From the NCBI GenBank assembly GCA_035041965.1, contig JAPYMA010000132.1:150287-214286 (forward strand): a DNA stretch of 64,000 nt, given 5' to 3'. The translations under genes were made by a program, and so were the position numbers. Positions 1 to 13,978 of this stretch are shown here, piece by piece; the first letter of the stretch is position 1; each line of letters begins with the position of its first letter. The notes under the pieces were generated by a model. That model did not search any database, was not told the DNA's origin, and saw only the letters and a list, made by a program, of their open reading frames with translations. Source of the DNA: Anisakis pegreffii. Lineage: Eukaryota > Nematoda > Chromadorea > Rhabditida > Anisakidae.

Positions 1-512
1 CATGGAGTAACGATGAGAGAAATGTTCTCGAGAATTCAAGTAAACTCAAAAATTTGAATATCTATTTTTGAGATAATTCTCATGCACAATTTCACGAATG
101 TTTTATCGAAGAACGTCAAATGTCTATGAAATGAATTGTGCGAGATCGCTGAACACTGTCTTGTGTTGCAGCGGTGTGAAAAGTATTTCTGACTCAACGT
201 CGCTCCATACGTATGACGTGAACGTTATCAAAAAACAGTGGCTATAATTCAGCAATGAATTATTCGCTGACCGTGAGAAGCATAGTCTAAACGAAACACC
301 AATGCAAGTTTTAGATGAAAATTATTAACAAATAAACGCAAATCGTGGAAAAGTTTAATAACCACAGAAAATTTTCGATGGTTATTCGCAGCAGGAAAAA
401 AGTTTTTATTAAGATGTTTATTCTATAAAAATAAGCAAACGAATGTTTCATAGATGTAAAGTGGTAAGCAGAATAAATAATAACGAAAAATGGTCAGCGG
501 TGATAGCAAGAA

Positions 513-2103
513 TTATCGTTTGCATGCTAAACATAACAATAAACCACCACAACATCCTTCGTCTGAGGTAAAACACTGCTTCGAATCCTTAGAGGATTTC
601 AAATTGAGTATATCGTTATGATTTGTTGATTTGACATTCGTCGTCGCAATTCCGATACTATTATTTGTAGTTGAGGCATTACCCCTCTCGTGTTGAGTAC
701 TGCCATTTGTTCTGAAATTCAGTAACCAATGAAACTGAAGTACATTATCATTAATTTCCAGTGATGTTTTCTGGTTATCAACAATTATATAAAGATAAAA
801 TTGCTGCACGGCAACACTCATAGGGATCACCTAATGCATTTGAAAAATATTTTTTCTGATTATTAGCAAATGTGCAAAAGAAGAGGAGATTATCCATGTA
901 CGTAGAATATCTATTCCACTAACTGGTCATTTGGTGCTGTGATATCACTCGTTGAGTTGTTTTGACTCATTTGCGTAGGAAAACAAATCGCATCTTTCTC
1001 GTAGAATATAAATAACTGACTACTCGATAATGGTTGATCCATTATTACCGGCGGTGGCGAGAATCCTTCAAACATTTCATTTGTTTCAGTTGAAATGAAT
1101 ATCAATTGCGCATTTCGTGCTGAATATAGACTTGAAACAGAACTGAGGAGATAATTGAGTGTCATTTTGGGAATTTTACGGCAGAAACTAAATGAACACT
1201 GATAGTTTTGAAAAGTGACCTTTTTTGAGGCTCAGTTACAAACCAAATCCTCGATGCTGCTTTTACAAATTCAGATTCTAGTTTTACATATCAACTGGAT
1301 AACAGATTTTGTGATTATCAGAAAGTCTTCTCAATGTCTTGATTACAGATTGTTAATGAATTGTTAATGATTGAGAGCGCTTGAAACGAAAACTTGTTAA
1401 GAAAATACACTTTCATATTTCTAACTTTCATTTCTGGATCATTTCAATGCATGCTGATGTCAGTGATCAGGTGGCCGAGTGGTTAAGGCGATGGACTGCT
1501 AATCCATTGGGGTTTCCCCGCGTGAGTTCGAATCTCATCCTGATCGTCAGTTTTTGCACACTAACTTCCAATATTAAAATGTCACTAGCAATGCAAAGCC
1601 GTAAGAAAGCCTTTTTCACGATAATTTTTCTGCCCCACCATTCATTACATCATAAGGAGGTAAGGAATTTGAAAAACAAAGAATCCATTCAATTCAACTC
1701 AACAACATCTTGATAAAAGTGATGAATTTCAATATGAAAAAGAGAAGATTTGAGAGTTTCGTGCTCAGCAGCTCGAGGCTAATAATGGCAAGAATAATAT
1801 GGCGACTCGAGTGCAATGAAATAATTTTCTGAGTCGACGATTACCTTTCGCACCGACTCGATATTTGCCGCACGAAATACAATCCACTTTATCAGGTACC
1901 TTCCATTCATTATCCGCTTCATTCTTGACAAAACTGTGCATTGTCGAGAGACCATTTAACAGAAGCCATTCGGTGATTTGTGATCGTATATCAATGACTG
2001 ATAATGATAATAGTTGATCTTCATTCAATGATGGTTTGAGTGTCATCAATATTGCCGTTAAGTCATCTTTATTCAAACTGAATATTGTTGACGATTGGGT
2101 CAT
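513..2103 (-). CDS. Unrecognised 217-aa protein, three exons
   Basis: Exons are 2103-1845, 1119-924 and 711-513. Both junctions keep the frame: GT donors at 1844 and 923, acceptors ending ATTCAG and TTTCAG, phases 1 and 2. A TAATTCAG acceptor lies directly before the ATG, which suggests either a trans-splice site or an upstream exon. The N-terminal ~85 residues are helical-looking, with a CxxC pair (CISC) near residues 75-78. The middle is hydrophobic/acidic. The C-terminal third is rich in Asn, Thr and Ser and ends in a short Cys-rich tail (CC..., C..C, then KR). No signal peptide or membrane segment is evident. I do not recognise the family and assign no function. The consistent phases and stop-free exons are the main support. 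A tRNA gene lies in intron 1 on the other strand. Confidence 0.6.
1465..1546 (+). tRNA. tRNA-Ser (anticodon GCT)
   Basis: This is an 82-nt type II tRNA. The acceptor stem GATCAGG (1465-1471) pairs perfectly with CCTGATC (1539-1545), with discriminator G at 1546. The D arm carries box A (TGGCCGAGTGG). The anticodon stem ATGGA/TCCAT closes the loop CTGCTAA, with anticodon GCT at 1498-1500. A long variable arm, as expected for serine tRNA, precedes the T arm (GTGAG-TTCGAAT-CTCAT), which contains box B. A run of five T at 1551-1555 is a plausible RNA polymerase III terminator. No intron and no mismatch in the acceptor or anticodon stems, so it is likely functional and decodes AGC/AGU codons. Confidence 0.97.
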
Positions 2104-4185
2104 CTGAATTATACGGAAACGTTGTATGGAACTTATGAATACTCGACAAGGTGAGGGAAAACTTTTTTCGACGAATTACACATCAGTACATGAATTTAAG
2201 TTTATTGCAATTCACTTATTCATGCGCGTTGTTGGCTCTTTACGCAGAGTTCGTAGAAAAACGCTCTAATATTATACGTACATAAACGTGAAATAAGTCG
2301 ATAATTTCATTACTTTGATTTGATAATATGGCAAATTTCCGGATCAGATCCGGTTTGCATCGAACTTTTGCATCAAAAGAGTGGTCGTTGGCCACCGTAA
2401 GACAAAATCTTTTTATCATTATTAAGTGTTTGTTACTGCGTGTACTGGTGTTCGTCGAGGAGCAACCAAAAAGTCAGAGAGCGACATTGTCGGAGAATTA
2501 ACGGGGAATGGGTACCCGTCGAGGACCCCTTAAGTAAACTTCGTTACCCGACGAGCACTAGCGTCGACATCCCCGGAATTTTGGTTGGTCGCCATCGAAG
2601 AACGAATTTTGGTGCCACCTGTTAAAACCGATCGACGCTTGAAATTAGCCCAGTCAGTGGCCACCTTAGTTTGTTCCGATTCTTAGCTCTAGCTTATATA
2701 TAATTGTCCAGTGTCGTAGGATCTGTTTAATGTTACGGTCAAAATATTGATTTTACGGTCAAATATAACACCTATGAACGTGAGTGGCGTCTGCAGTATC
2801 GAATGGAAAACAGAAGATCTTGCAGAAACCGCAAAAGCCGATTTCACAACCTAATAACAGAATAACTAGAAATTGAAAAAGAGTATCATAAGAGTGATCA
2901 ATCGAACTAGGTCTAATATTTTTCCCAGATCATTTACGCACTTATTCGAATGTAGAATCCAATTTTGATTACCGAATGAATTATGCGAAGTTATTGTTTC
3001 TCATTTCCAAAAAATGAACTTCTTTAAAAGACAACAATAAATTTTGCTTTCCATCTCTGAATAAACAATGAAACGAAATCCGCTGAGAATAATCAATGTT
3101 GGTATCAGCCGTTGTTAACGACGATATCCGTGAATGCGAATTCAACAGAGGAACGAAGTAACAACTGAAAATAATTACGATTGAATGCGCATAAAATGTG
3201 GTTATGGAGCGCTAATTGATGATCGCTGAATGGATTGATTTAGATTAGGGCTTTCAACTCCTCAAGTATTCAACGTTGTGGCCAAGTCATTTCCTCTCCT
3301 CCTAAGTGCAGCAGTGATATTTAATAGCAGCTTTCAGACCACAAAAGCAGACATGACGATAATTTAAAGAAGTTCATTGTGTTTCACTCCACATGTCATT
3401 TTCTTCGAATGGTCGTTCACATTGAGAAATACTCATGGGAAATCGATGCAGTTAATGAGTAATATTGACGAAAGTATGATTGGTGGGAACGAAATAATTT
3501 CACGTCAGTGAAATAATTCAGCTGAATGGCAGATTGACGACTTAAGAGGCGGGTAGACAATTCTATTTTACATCCTACGTATAAAATGAGGCATGAAGAT
3601 GATTTTATGATTCATTTCGAATTTGATCGTTATCGAATTGGAGTATTTTTTGAATCTAAATTCCATTGCTTATAACCTTCAAACCTTGTGCGATTGACTC
3701 AACTGCTGACTCAACTCTATATATTTTTAATTTTTTTCTGAATGCAAACATACATTAAAAATTATTGATTTGTAAAGTCACTTGAAAAAATGAACCAGTA
3801 ATAAACCAGTTAGCTTATTTTTCATTGAGTAATTTGAAAAATTTTGTTAATAGCGAAGTAAAGTGAACATTTAAAAAATACATCGTTGAAAGAGGACGGT
3901 TAAATTCAGATCGAATGACTGCAATTGAACAATCAAGCACTTAACTGCTGAGGTGCCTAGAATGTTGTATTACTCGTTAAAGTTGGTTGGTTGTGTGAAA
4001 TGCACTCAACTAATGCGAGTGACTTCATCCGACTAAAGCTGTAAGTTCCACGTGAAAGAAACACAGGAAAATCAAAGAAAAATTAAAATATTGCCCATAA
4101 TTCCATGCACTCAATCTCTGCTGCATTAAAAAAGAACGATCTTTTTGCAAAAACCAGTCCGAATTATTTCAAGAGACACACCACA
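2104..4185. other. Intergenic stretch with a GC-rich island
   Basis: No convincing exon here. About 2440-2640 is markedly richer in G and C than its surroundings and holds a 61-codon open frame that I do not accept as a gene. It shares short words such as GAGGACCCCTT with similar islands near 16.3 and 35.9 kb, so it may be a degenerate dispersed repeat. The rest is AT-rich and featureless. Confidence 0.4.
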
Positions 4186-5193
4186 ATGAAAGTGATGGAT
4201 ATTTCGGAAAGTAATCCAGAAACGCTTCGGGAACCAATGCAGAAAATTGTCGGAGCATCACACAGGAAAATTTTTCATCGGTAAGAAGAATTCATTACTT
4301 ATAACCTAAAACGTTTTGCGAAAGGACTGTTTTGAATGACTAGAGAGAGCTAGACATAATTTGGGCGTTCTCATCAAACACTTTTGATTCCTCATCTATT
4401 GTGATAATATCTTCCTCTCGGTCCAATTCAGCAATTTTAGCGGAACTTTGGTAACTTTAAATAATCGACTTGAACTGACTCAACATTTTCCATTATAACC
4501 ATAAAAAAAGTTGTTATGAGTAACATTTAGAACTCATAAACGTTTCGCTTAACAATATGTAGGCTTTCATATTGATGATTGTCTGCTGGATGTCACTGAA
4601 CTGTGAAAAATACGATAAATGTAGAACAAACATGCTTGTAATCATATGATTAATAGACTTGGGTGTTGGATGAAATGAGCTGAGTTTGTTAACGAATGGA
4701 TCGTTGCAACTGTAGGGATGCGTACTGAAGGATTATGCTGGATATGTGATTATTTCTGGTGAATCGTGCCACAAATTTCAACATGTATTGAGATGCATAT
4801 TGGAAATGACTACTGGCATGAAGCTGAAGTGCATTCAATCAAATGAATGAACCTTCACAATGGTATTGAAGCAAATATTGAATGAAAAAGAAAATTAAAT
4901 GTATGAACTCATTAAACTCTGGATGCTGCAAATTAAATGATAACATGACACGATGGCAACTGATTGAAGGTGAATGAATAGTTTTTGAGGAGAACAACAA
5001 GTGAATATTGTATAATTTGAAGAGGGCGGGATGTGGACATACTTACTCTGATTAAATTTGTGTCAGTTGTTTCAAGAAGTATGAAATGATCGCTGGTGAA
5101 TCGAAATCAGCGAGTCTTCGTCGCTTTCACTACAAATCTGAAACGGAATCTCAGACAGAGTCGCTGCATTATGCATGCACGGAGCCAAATTGA
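4186..5193 (+). CDS. Candidate two-exon gene, unrecognised (73 aa)
   Basis: Exon 1 (4186-4280) starts with ATG in a CACAATGA context, encodes a short acidic/basic segment and ends at a good GTAAGA donor. Exon 2 (5067-5193) follows a TGTGTCAG acceptor; phase 2 joins cleanly as CG|T. It encodes a basic, Ser/Glu-rich tail ending at TGA. No domain is recognised. The product is short, so further exons may exist or the stop may lie in a retained segment. Support comes from the splice signals, the phase match and protein-like composition only. Confidence 0.35.
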
Positions 5194-8100
5194 ATGGGAA
5201 CACATGAAATGCTTAATTAATGCTCGAATGCGGAACTTATCAAGTGGCGGGGACAATGTGAATGCGTTGCCGACACTGAATTTGTTCTGTCGTACAAGGA
5301 CATAAATCTGATTTCTTTGATTTTCAAAACTCACCTTTCTATTTGCTCTTATCAAGGTACAATTAGATCAATATGTTAGTTAGATTGGTTCATTTTCTGG
5401 TGAAATTGAATATGAATTTGGAACGCACATCGCAAATAAGAGACTTTCTCGGAGAATGCGAGGTATATGGAAGATGTTTGGAGCTATCGTCTCCACGAAA
5501 CAATTGAAGGATAGAAACATTGCATGTGGTGTAAAGACAATGTCATATCTTTGAAATTCATAAATATCTTTGGAACAGTGACATAAAATTGAAGATCAAA
5601 TTGAGGAGACAAATGCATGAAGCCGTTCAATATTCTAATAAGCAAACGCAAGAGAATGGCTATTTTTGATTATCTTATCAACTGAATGTTAGGAAATAGC
5701 ATCGAATCGTTTCTTTGTTCATTTTGACGAATGGAATCAATCGAAAATAAAACATCGCATACGAATACGAACAAAATGGCTCATGAGATAATTCGTTTAA
5801 TACAGCGAATATGAATAAGAATGACGTTCGAATGCATCTTCAACATGGAAAATCATCAGAGTGGAAATAATGAGTAAGCCATATTGTGGAACGCTGAAAT
5901 GAGTGTTTGCGTTCGTTTAGTATCATTATTTGACTTTCAATCAACAAATGAATAATACTGGTGGATTAGCGTGCGTCCAACTGAGAATTTGAGTGACGAT
6001 GCGAAATTGAAGTCTTTATTGATGGTACATTTATTATAGAAGAAGGGTAAGTGTACGATTTTTGTGCCACAAATATCCTTTGGATACAAGATGTTCATAC
6101 ATATTACGTTATTTAATATTACATTTTGCAAGGCATTCAGCTTATTTATTTACCCACTCCACTAAACTGTGCCAATTTACGGTCAACGGTATGAATCATC
6201 ACTGGATATTTCAATTGTAATCAACGTATTCTTATATTATTCGCCCGAGGATACGTATAAAGACATAAATGTACAAATGATACAGACGAATATAATTTAA
6301 TGAATGAGTGTTGCATCTATCGTTAAACGAATGAATTGATGAAAGAAGTAAAGTTATAATAGATGTAGTAATCAAATTGAACACCATAATTAAAGATCAT
6401 AAAACATCGGTGGGGCCATGCTCGACCTTGAATAGTATCATATAAGATTTGTACATGATATATGAGGCATATTTATGGCAGATGAACGAGAAGGGAATGT
6501 CAAAGGTGGAATTGACAGGAGCAATTTTGTGATTTCCGAGAAAAGAGAATCATTTGAATGATGTGAATGACAAGAGTGAAGGATAAATTCGATATTTTGA
6601 AAGAATATTATTGCTGTGAATTTGATAGGTGGCAAATGCGTATTTTTCGTGCAGAATTGTCGAAAAAAACAGTATATAAAACAGTACATATCAGTTAAGC
6701 CAAGATTAAAGTTGTAAGATGTCAAGTCACTGGTACCTTATTAATTCTTCTTTTTCATCACATCTACACTATCAACATAGCTATCGAAGAGATAAAAATC
6801 AAAATGCTTCAAAGGTTTGAAGTTTCTATTCTCGCTGAGAGCATGTCACGTATATCATAAAACCTCAAAAAAAACAAATGATATTCTCATGTTCTTGCAA
6901 AAGAACAACCTTGAACTTGCCGAAAATAAGTTCAGTGGGGTTGTAATCTAATTGACACCTGAATTTTGCATAGTTTTCACCGAAATTTATGCATCGAATA
7001 AAATTTCGACACAAAAATCGTCAGCGAATATGCAGAAAATAACTATTTTTTGCTATTACGTTCCATGAAATTTGTTTGTTACGATCGTTGTATTGTTCGC
7101 ATTATGGCTATAATAATATTATTATTAGAATCAAAGTCATTATGAGGATCGCAGTTGCTCATTCGCAATGAATGATCATCTAACATATGCATCACATTCT
7201 TACATGTACAACCCAAATCGAATAATATTTTACAAACAGCTGAATGACCACTTTCAAAGTTATCGCACTCGACGCTTGAACTCTGCAGAGAATGCCTTTG
7301 CTTTTTATAGTTTTAGACCTAAACAATAATATCATTTTATAACCTTTACAACGTTCCATGAAATTTTTTTGATTTCACTCAATTCAATACATCACTTTTG
7401 GATTGGTAATGCTGTTGCTGTGAATAATGTGATAAGCATTCGCATGATTAACGATACTATCATCATACAAACATGTCGAAATATAACAGGCTAGTTGTCA
7501 ACTCTATCAATTATCTGATGCCGTTTCGACAAAGTAAAAATAGGAAATCCAACGCACTGCCTTGCCTTGTACTATCATGCAGGACATGAGTGAAGGCTCA
7601 ATAAATAATAAAGTATGTTTATATAATACATCCAAAGGAATATGCATAACGAATGGCGTTCAATGATTCACCTTCAATGGTTGCCATGGTTAATAAGCCT
7701 ACTTTTCACGGTTAATAATAGACTGTTTCACACCAGAATATTCCCTACACACCGCATACCTTCACCTCTAACAGATCTCGGATCGTTCATCGGATCATTG
7801 CGCTTTCAATATGCAGTGATTTTCAATGTTTGCCCCCTGTTTTAAGTTCACATCAAATTCATCATCGATACCAGTGATTCTCACGCTCGCAGCCCCATTC
7901 ATCGTGCCGATGGTCTGTCAGACCACCACGTATTCCTACAATAATTTACTAATTGGGTGTGTAACGTCTGAAGAAAACAGAATGATTGAGTAATGCCTAT
8001 GGTGGGATCAGTGCCCACTAATTAGATACTCAAAAAGTAGGAGAAATAAGAGAACTGCGTTTGGATACGCAAGTTAAAAAACACAATGGTGTTTCATCAC

Positions 8101-9050
8101 ATCATGGAAACGCTAGCTTGCCGACCCCCCCCTGTACATTCCTGTCGCCCCAAAATTCACCTCAGGGAAGAATTTCAGTACCGTATAAAAACCACCGATC
8201 TGCATGCACACGTCTTTGTGCTCAACATGATCACTGATTTTAAAAATGTATATAAATGAAAAGATTCAATTTTTCGGTAGAAATGCTACAAACGCAATTG
8301 TTCTATATCAAATTCTAATAATCGGCAAGATCAAGTGATGAATCTAATCAAACGTTTATACACACAACTTAAAGTGAGTGATTATTGCGCATTATCTGTC
8401 ACTGCCTTCAGCTATTTCGATCAGATGAATGTAACTACTGAGCATTTTAACAAGGTTATTGGAAGCTATGGATTTTCGATTCAATCTAATTTTCCGCTAT
8501 AAAAACAATCCGATTTTGTAAATTAATTATAGACTGCTCAATTTGTTTCGCGAGAAACTGAGGATTATTTGATTGGAGGTGTTTTAAGTGGATTGATGCG
8601 GCCGAAGAACAAACCACTTCACTGAAAACAATGCTATTTTTTTTTGAAAAGCAAATAGCCCTGTGATAAAATGAAAAGTTTGTCACTCAAAAGCAAGAAA
8701 TTTTCTGATGACATTTCGAGGATGACGAAATTCTGCATTTGCTTCTAACATAGCAAAAAGTTTGTCACAAAATGAAACATATTTGTGTTAGATGAAAAAA
8801 AACTGAACTTATCCTTCACTCGAATTATTATATGTAACGCAGTGCTTTCAACAGTGACAAAATACTTGGAAATGAACGAATAAAACAAACGAATACAACA
8901 AACATATCACAATCAAGAACATATCCGCTAACGAAATCAGCATTATATCCGTTTAATATAATACGTATGCTAGATGCATGCATCATGTATCAACTAATGA
9001 AACGACTCACTCGATACTGCACTAGTTAACATTAATCGATTGACGTCTCA
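5194..9050. other. Long AT-rich stretch without a supportable gene
   Basis: Only short open frames of 60-95 codons on either strand, with no convincing splice-bounded exons, no RNA gene and no clear tandem repeat. It is probably intronic or intergenic sequence between the candidate exons at 4.2-5.2 and 9.0-10.4 kb. Confidence 0.4.
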
Positions 9051-10430
9051 TTCACAAGATAATCGCTTGATTCACTCTCGTATTCACCTCACTCTCGAGA
9101 ATTATGCTCGATGCCCACTTCATTCTGTTCAACAACAATGCAGTTAAGAAGTGCAAAAGTAGATGCATATGTGAATGATGAAACTGCTGATAAAAATTGC
9201 ATTATCAGTGGTGTTAAGAACAATGAAATGTGCGTAACACCTGGATGGAGACAAGCTAATCGCGAGTCTACGAACAGCTCAGTGTTACACTGCTTCACTA
9301 ACTGAAACAGTGCAACGCCAGCGGTTAATGAAGCCACAAACGAGTTTACTGAGTTGTCACCTTTCCCGAATAATCATCAACAGGTGAGTAACACCAATGG
9401 AGAAATGATTGGTTTGTGCTTTGAGACTTGCATAAATCATATCGTGCTGTCTTTGTGCTCTTCTATAGCGAAATTTTTTTCGGTGCTCATTTATTAAAAA
9501 TATGATTATTTGTTGTGTCGACTTCTCTCAACCATAGTCACGAATGATTCGATTCGAGATGTAACTAAAAGTTTCTCATCTCATATTTGCTGTCAAATCG
9601 GCAGTAATGTTGCCTCACAATCAAAACCTTCACAATCGCCGCTCTCATTTATTAATGCGTGTGCAAATGAAGCGATATTACTAGACGGGCCTTTGCAAGA
9701 AATAATGAATATATGATTCGCATGCGGATAACGTTGCAAATCAGCAACAATTCAGTGGAGTTGTGCCTAGTAAATTATATTTATAAATATCAAATTGAGC
9801 GTTATACATTGATTCAAACATTGAATATGCACAAACTCATCAATCGCCATACACAGGAAAAGATCGGATTTCGGATTTGAGTGAGTTTGGTGATGCTGAA
9901 TTATGTCAAATTTTATCGTTGAGTTGCGATTTCCCAGCGGGAGAAGCGAATGCTAATAATGGCGGAACTGAATAAATACTTTAAGCAGTCTGACTGGCAT
10001 GAGCCTGTTAAGTGCAACATGCTTACGACCTCAAATGTAAGCTCGCAAAAGTTATCACGTTTATTTATGAGTCAGTTATTTCTAATTTTTGCGTCTAGTA
10101 ACAAAATCAGTTTTAAATTCTTACCACTAATAGAACAGATTTTTTTCCGCAAAAATTAACGTTATATAATTAAGGGACCTTATTGGTTTAGATCTACACT
10201 TTAGATCTACACAGCAGTGTAATCCACAATAAGTTTATTGATATCGACTGTTTCAAATGATGATTTGATTGAAGGGGATCCAGATCGATTTCAAGCATCA
10301 ACTACAGTATTGACAAATACAACGAAATTTCATTCTACCAACTGGAAAATTTCCAGTGGAAAACACCATATACTAAAATGGCACTCTATTGGTAAAAACA
10401 ACTGTAGAAAATGTTTGTAATAACAACTCT
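9050..10430 (+). CDS. Candidate exons of an unrecognised Ser/Thr-rich protein
   Basis: Several adjacent stop-free blocks on the plus strand look protein-coding. They are ~9087-9232 (ending at a GTGCGT donor), ~9313-9382 (acceptor AAACAG, ending at GTGAGT), ~9537-9716 (acceptor CCATAG), ~9800-9955, ~9987-10036 (acceptor AAGCAG, donor GTAAGC) and ~10238-10410. The encoded segments are rich in Ser, Thr, Asn and acidic residues, typical of disordered regulatory proteins. I could not link every block with consistent phase and recognise no domain. They may be exons of one gene, possibly continuing to the candidate exons at 12.9-13.4 kb, or a decayed gene. Confidence 0.3.
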
Positions 10431-12932
10431 GCCCGTTGTTAAGCTATAGGTGAGTACACTAAAACCGTACATAACCATAGAGCATGCACGAAATGAACTA
10501 TGCACATACTGAATGTATAATGCATGAAAGATTTGCTTGTTGCACGTCTAGAAATCAACCACGAAAGCGTTGCGTTGTCATCTACAATGATATAATAAAT
10601 GAGGATTGCGCCAGCGCACGAGCAATTATGCCGATGACGAAAAAACGAATAGGAGATAACCGAGGACTTTGCCTTACCAGGCGAACGTCTGCCTAGGAAT
10701 TCAGAAAAAGCCTCAGCATTGAAAGAATGATACAGCAACGTAAACAACGAAAGAAAAGAAATTTTGATGAAAGTATTCGATTTAATCTCAGTAAATTCGG
10801 AACAGCTTATTAGATTGGCTTTAAAAAATCAAGGAAATGAATTCGACGGATATCAGCGTTCAGTTTTTTGCACATAAAGTGAGAAAGGAGCAATCAGACG
10901 CTGTCAGCTGAACCCGAAAATACAGTAATCCTATTTTCGTTCTTTTTGAATCAACGGCTCAAAACAATTTCCTTTCCTTCATTTGGTATGTTTCCTCAAG
11001 AGGACAACAAAAACTTCAATAAATAAAGTTTTTGTGATGGTCTCATTTAATCCTGATGCACACATGCGGAAATGAACCAAAATTTGTGTGACCCAGCATG
11101 GCGAATGCTACTCTCGTTTATGCATATGAGGATGCTGCGAGGTACGTAAATCATTTCGCTGCAAGACGAAGAAAGATAAAATAAAAGGTTATGCCCGCAC
11201 AGTGAGCATTCCAATTAATCTTTCACGGAAATTCAACGGAATGTAAGTATGAAAGGATATGGTGGATATATTGCTTCAGAGAAGCGTGTAATGATAATAT
11301 ATTGCACATTATTTTGTCTAACGAATGAATAATAACCAAAAATAGAATATAATCAAACTGCAGAGATGAAAATGATATTTGATTAGGATCATCTTCTTAT
11401 ACTCTATAACACATCTGTCATAGCCATTTCTCTAAATAGATAGTTAGTTATATGGCTGCATGTTTGCAAGTTCTTGATGCAAGAGTAACAAAAAAGCAAG
11501 ATTATCCACAAAAACGGATTATGAACATAAACAAACATCGAAAGTGCATACGTAAGGAAGTCGATCGATGATTTAACACAGCCGTCTTCCTTGCAAATGA
11601 ACGTGATGCGCATGCTGAGACTCAGTCAGAAAATGAGCGTGACATTCACCTAAGCACTGAATTAGCATTCCCATTGGTCTAAATGCAAAAGGCCGAAGTT
11701 GATCCCAGAAAGCATGCATATATCCATTAAGCATACGTGAATGTTAGGGATAATTCGGTCATAAATTGCTCGGATTTGGAATTGCGATTTTTTTTCAAAT
11801 GGAAAGGCGAATTCACGAAGCAGCTAAACGCTTTGAAATATTTTTGCATTGAAAAAATTGAATCGATAAGGCAAAATAACTCTTATAAACGACAGCACTT
11901 GTCTAGTAACCATGAACTATAGAATCGTTATCTTATGCCAACCATCTCAGAACGTATCGACTGAATGAAACTCCTAAAATTGGTTTTACGATTTATCAAA
12001 ATGTGACGAATGATGTGAATTCACATTCAGATTCGAGAATCAAGACCATCAAATTCTTTATCTCTGACTTCAAATTGAGCAATAAACCGTTACTGGATAA
12101 AACAGCAGCATACATCAACTACTTATGGTTAGCAATCCAGCAGAGTATTGTATTGAAGGCCATTCTATAAAACGAGTCAAACATTCGATGGGTAATTATC
12201 TTCGTAAATTTCTTTTTCAATGTTTTTTTCGTAGCTCAACCAAGTTTTTTATCAAATTTCAGTGCTGTGCAATCGTTCGACCATTCATTCAAAATATTAT
12301 CGTTAATTCATTTCAGAAGCAATTTGCATTACAGCATAATTTTAGAACTTTCATTTCTTTCATTCTCACGAGAAAATGTTCTAAGAATAAAATTTGACAC
12401 ACTGATGATTGTAAGGAAATAGAATTAGCAAATTTTGAATTGCTTTGAGAAAACTTCTCGAAAGAACTTGGAATTGTCCAATGATGTGATCTATCGATCA
12501 TTAATTCTACTGGAAACAGAGATCACGAGACTGTGGACAGAACAGTTATGTTTTCCACCTATTCATCTATCCTCAGTCATTTACGTGTGATCCTGAGACG
12601 TCTTTATCATCTACATGTGTCAAGAAGTTGCACAATTCAGTATGACCTATTCACGTATGTAGGATGACATAAGCACCAGTAGTTTTTATCATAGTTATTT
12701 ATCTGCATCATTTTGATAATTCGGGAACAAATTTACTGTTTAATCGCATATCTTTTATTTCTTCGCTTATATGGTTTCGCATAAGCATTCTCTTAAAGTA
12801 CCATCCTACAACAAGGAGTTTGCCGCCGTCATCATTGCATCCTTCAGTCGATATTCCATGACGGACTGCTTATCTTTCCAGCCGTGAAATTTTTATGTGG
12901 ACAATAAAATAACATTTACGGTTCATTTTGAG

Positions 12933-13428
12933 ATGTATAATTGTTTCGATGATATCGATTCAACCATAGAGACGTCGCAATCAAGCAAAGCCAAAAAATC
13001 AGTGATGGGCACGTTACTGGAAAAAATTAGCTCCACTAATCGCTGATTCGCTCGAAAAATATTTTTGTTGCGCTAAAATGGTCTGCTGATAGCGCTGCCG
13101 ACAAAGAACTAGCGGAAACATTTCCTCAAAAGCGTCGTTAATTAAAAGAATTGCGGTATTTTTCGCTAAAACGCTGCCCAGCAAAATCACTCCACTAATC
13201 GCAGCTTTCAAAGCTCTTTTCAAAATTTGCAACGCGTTGCTATTTTCTCTCGGAAAAATCGTCAAAAATTTGGCAAAATCTTCTCGAAATTCATTGGAAA
13301 CGTCGAATTTTATTCAGAAGGAATCCGCTTATCAGGAATATTATGATTCATTGATAATCAGTTATGACAAAATGAAGCGTCACCTCGTCGACCCACAATG
13401 TGATAAATATGAAACCGGTCCCGACTAG
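12933..13428 (+). CDS. Candidate 3' end of a plus-strand gene (two exons)
   Basis: The first block (12933-13001) is stop-free, acidic/Ser-rich and ends at a GTGATG donor. The second (13318-13428) follows a strong TTTTATTCAG acceptor and ends at TAG. Phases are 0/0, so they join in frame to about 59 residues; the second part is Tyr/Lys/Asp-rich. The first block could start at its ATG or be an internal exon after TTTTGAG. No family is recognised. It may be the end of the candidate gene at 9.0-10.4 kb. It is convergent with the TSR gene whose stop lies at 13979. Confidence 0.38.
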
Positions 13429-13978
13429 TGGTAACATGTTAGGGATATTGAAAATTATACGTCAATTTCTGCTCGATTTCGTGTGGAAGAAATTATGACG
13501 AGGAAAGTGAAGTTAGCAGTAAATTATGGCAATCAGGATGACTGTCGTAGTCAACGGTTCAATTGGTTAAGAGTCAATAATGGAATATTTGAATTGCTTT
13601 CCTATTCGAGAACTGCAGACCCATTCACATTTCCTTCCCAATGTTGATGAAAATGCCCCTTTTACTGGCTATGCAATAAAATTTTGAAATCGTTCACTTA
13701 TGTCTTAAGATGTACATTCTGACAATGAGGTCATGGGGTTCGATCAATATACCATTGCAACTAAATGAAAACTTATAATTAGGAAAAATGATCTCATGTA
13801 AGCATACCTTAAGATTTTTTTCATCGAACGAGCGTCCAATCGGTTGTGGAACAGAGCACAAGAATTTTGGCCTATTTCTGAGCTTATTGCTACAATGTGA
13901 TCTAGTGATTAATGTTACGTTGTAATCAAGTGGTCAGAATGATGACCCTCACGATTGTTTGTTATTTGATCTCTGGAA

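Noticed and set aside
10439..10747. 102-codon minus-strand frame and overlapping 70-codon plus frame
   Set aside because: No splice sites, domain or composition distinguish them from chance; they overlap each other on opposite strands.
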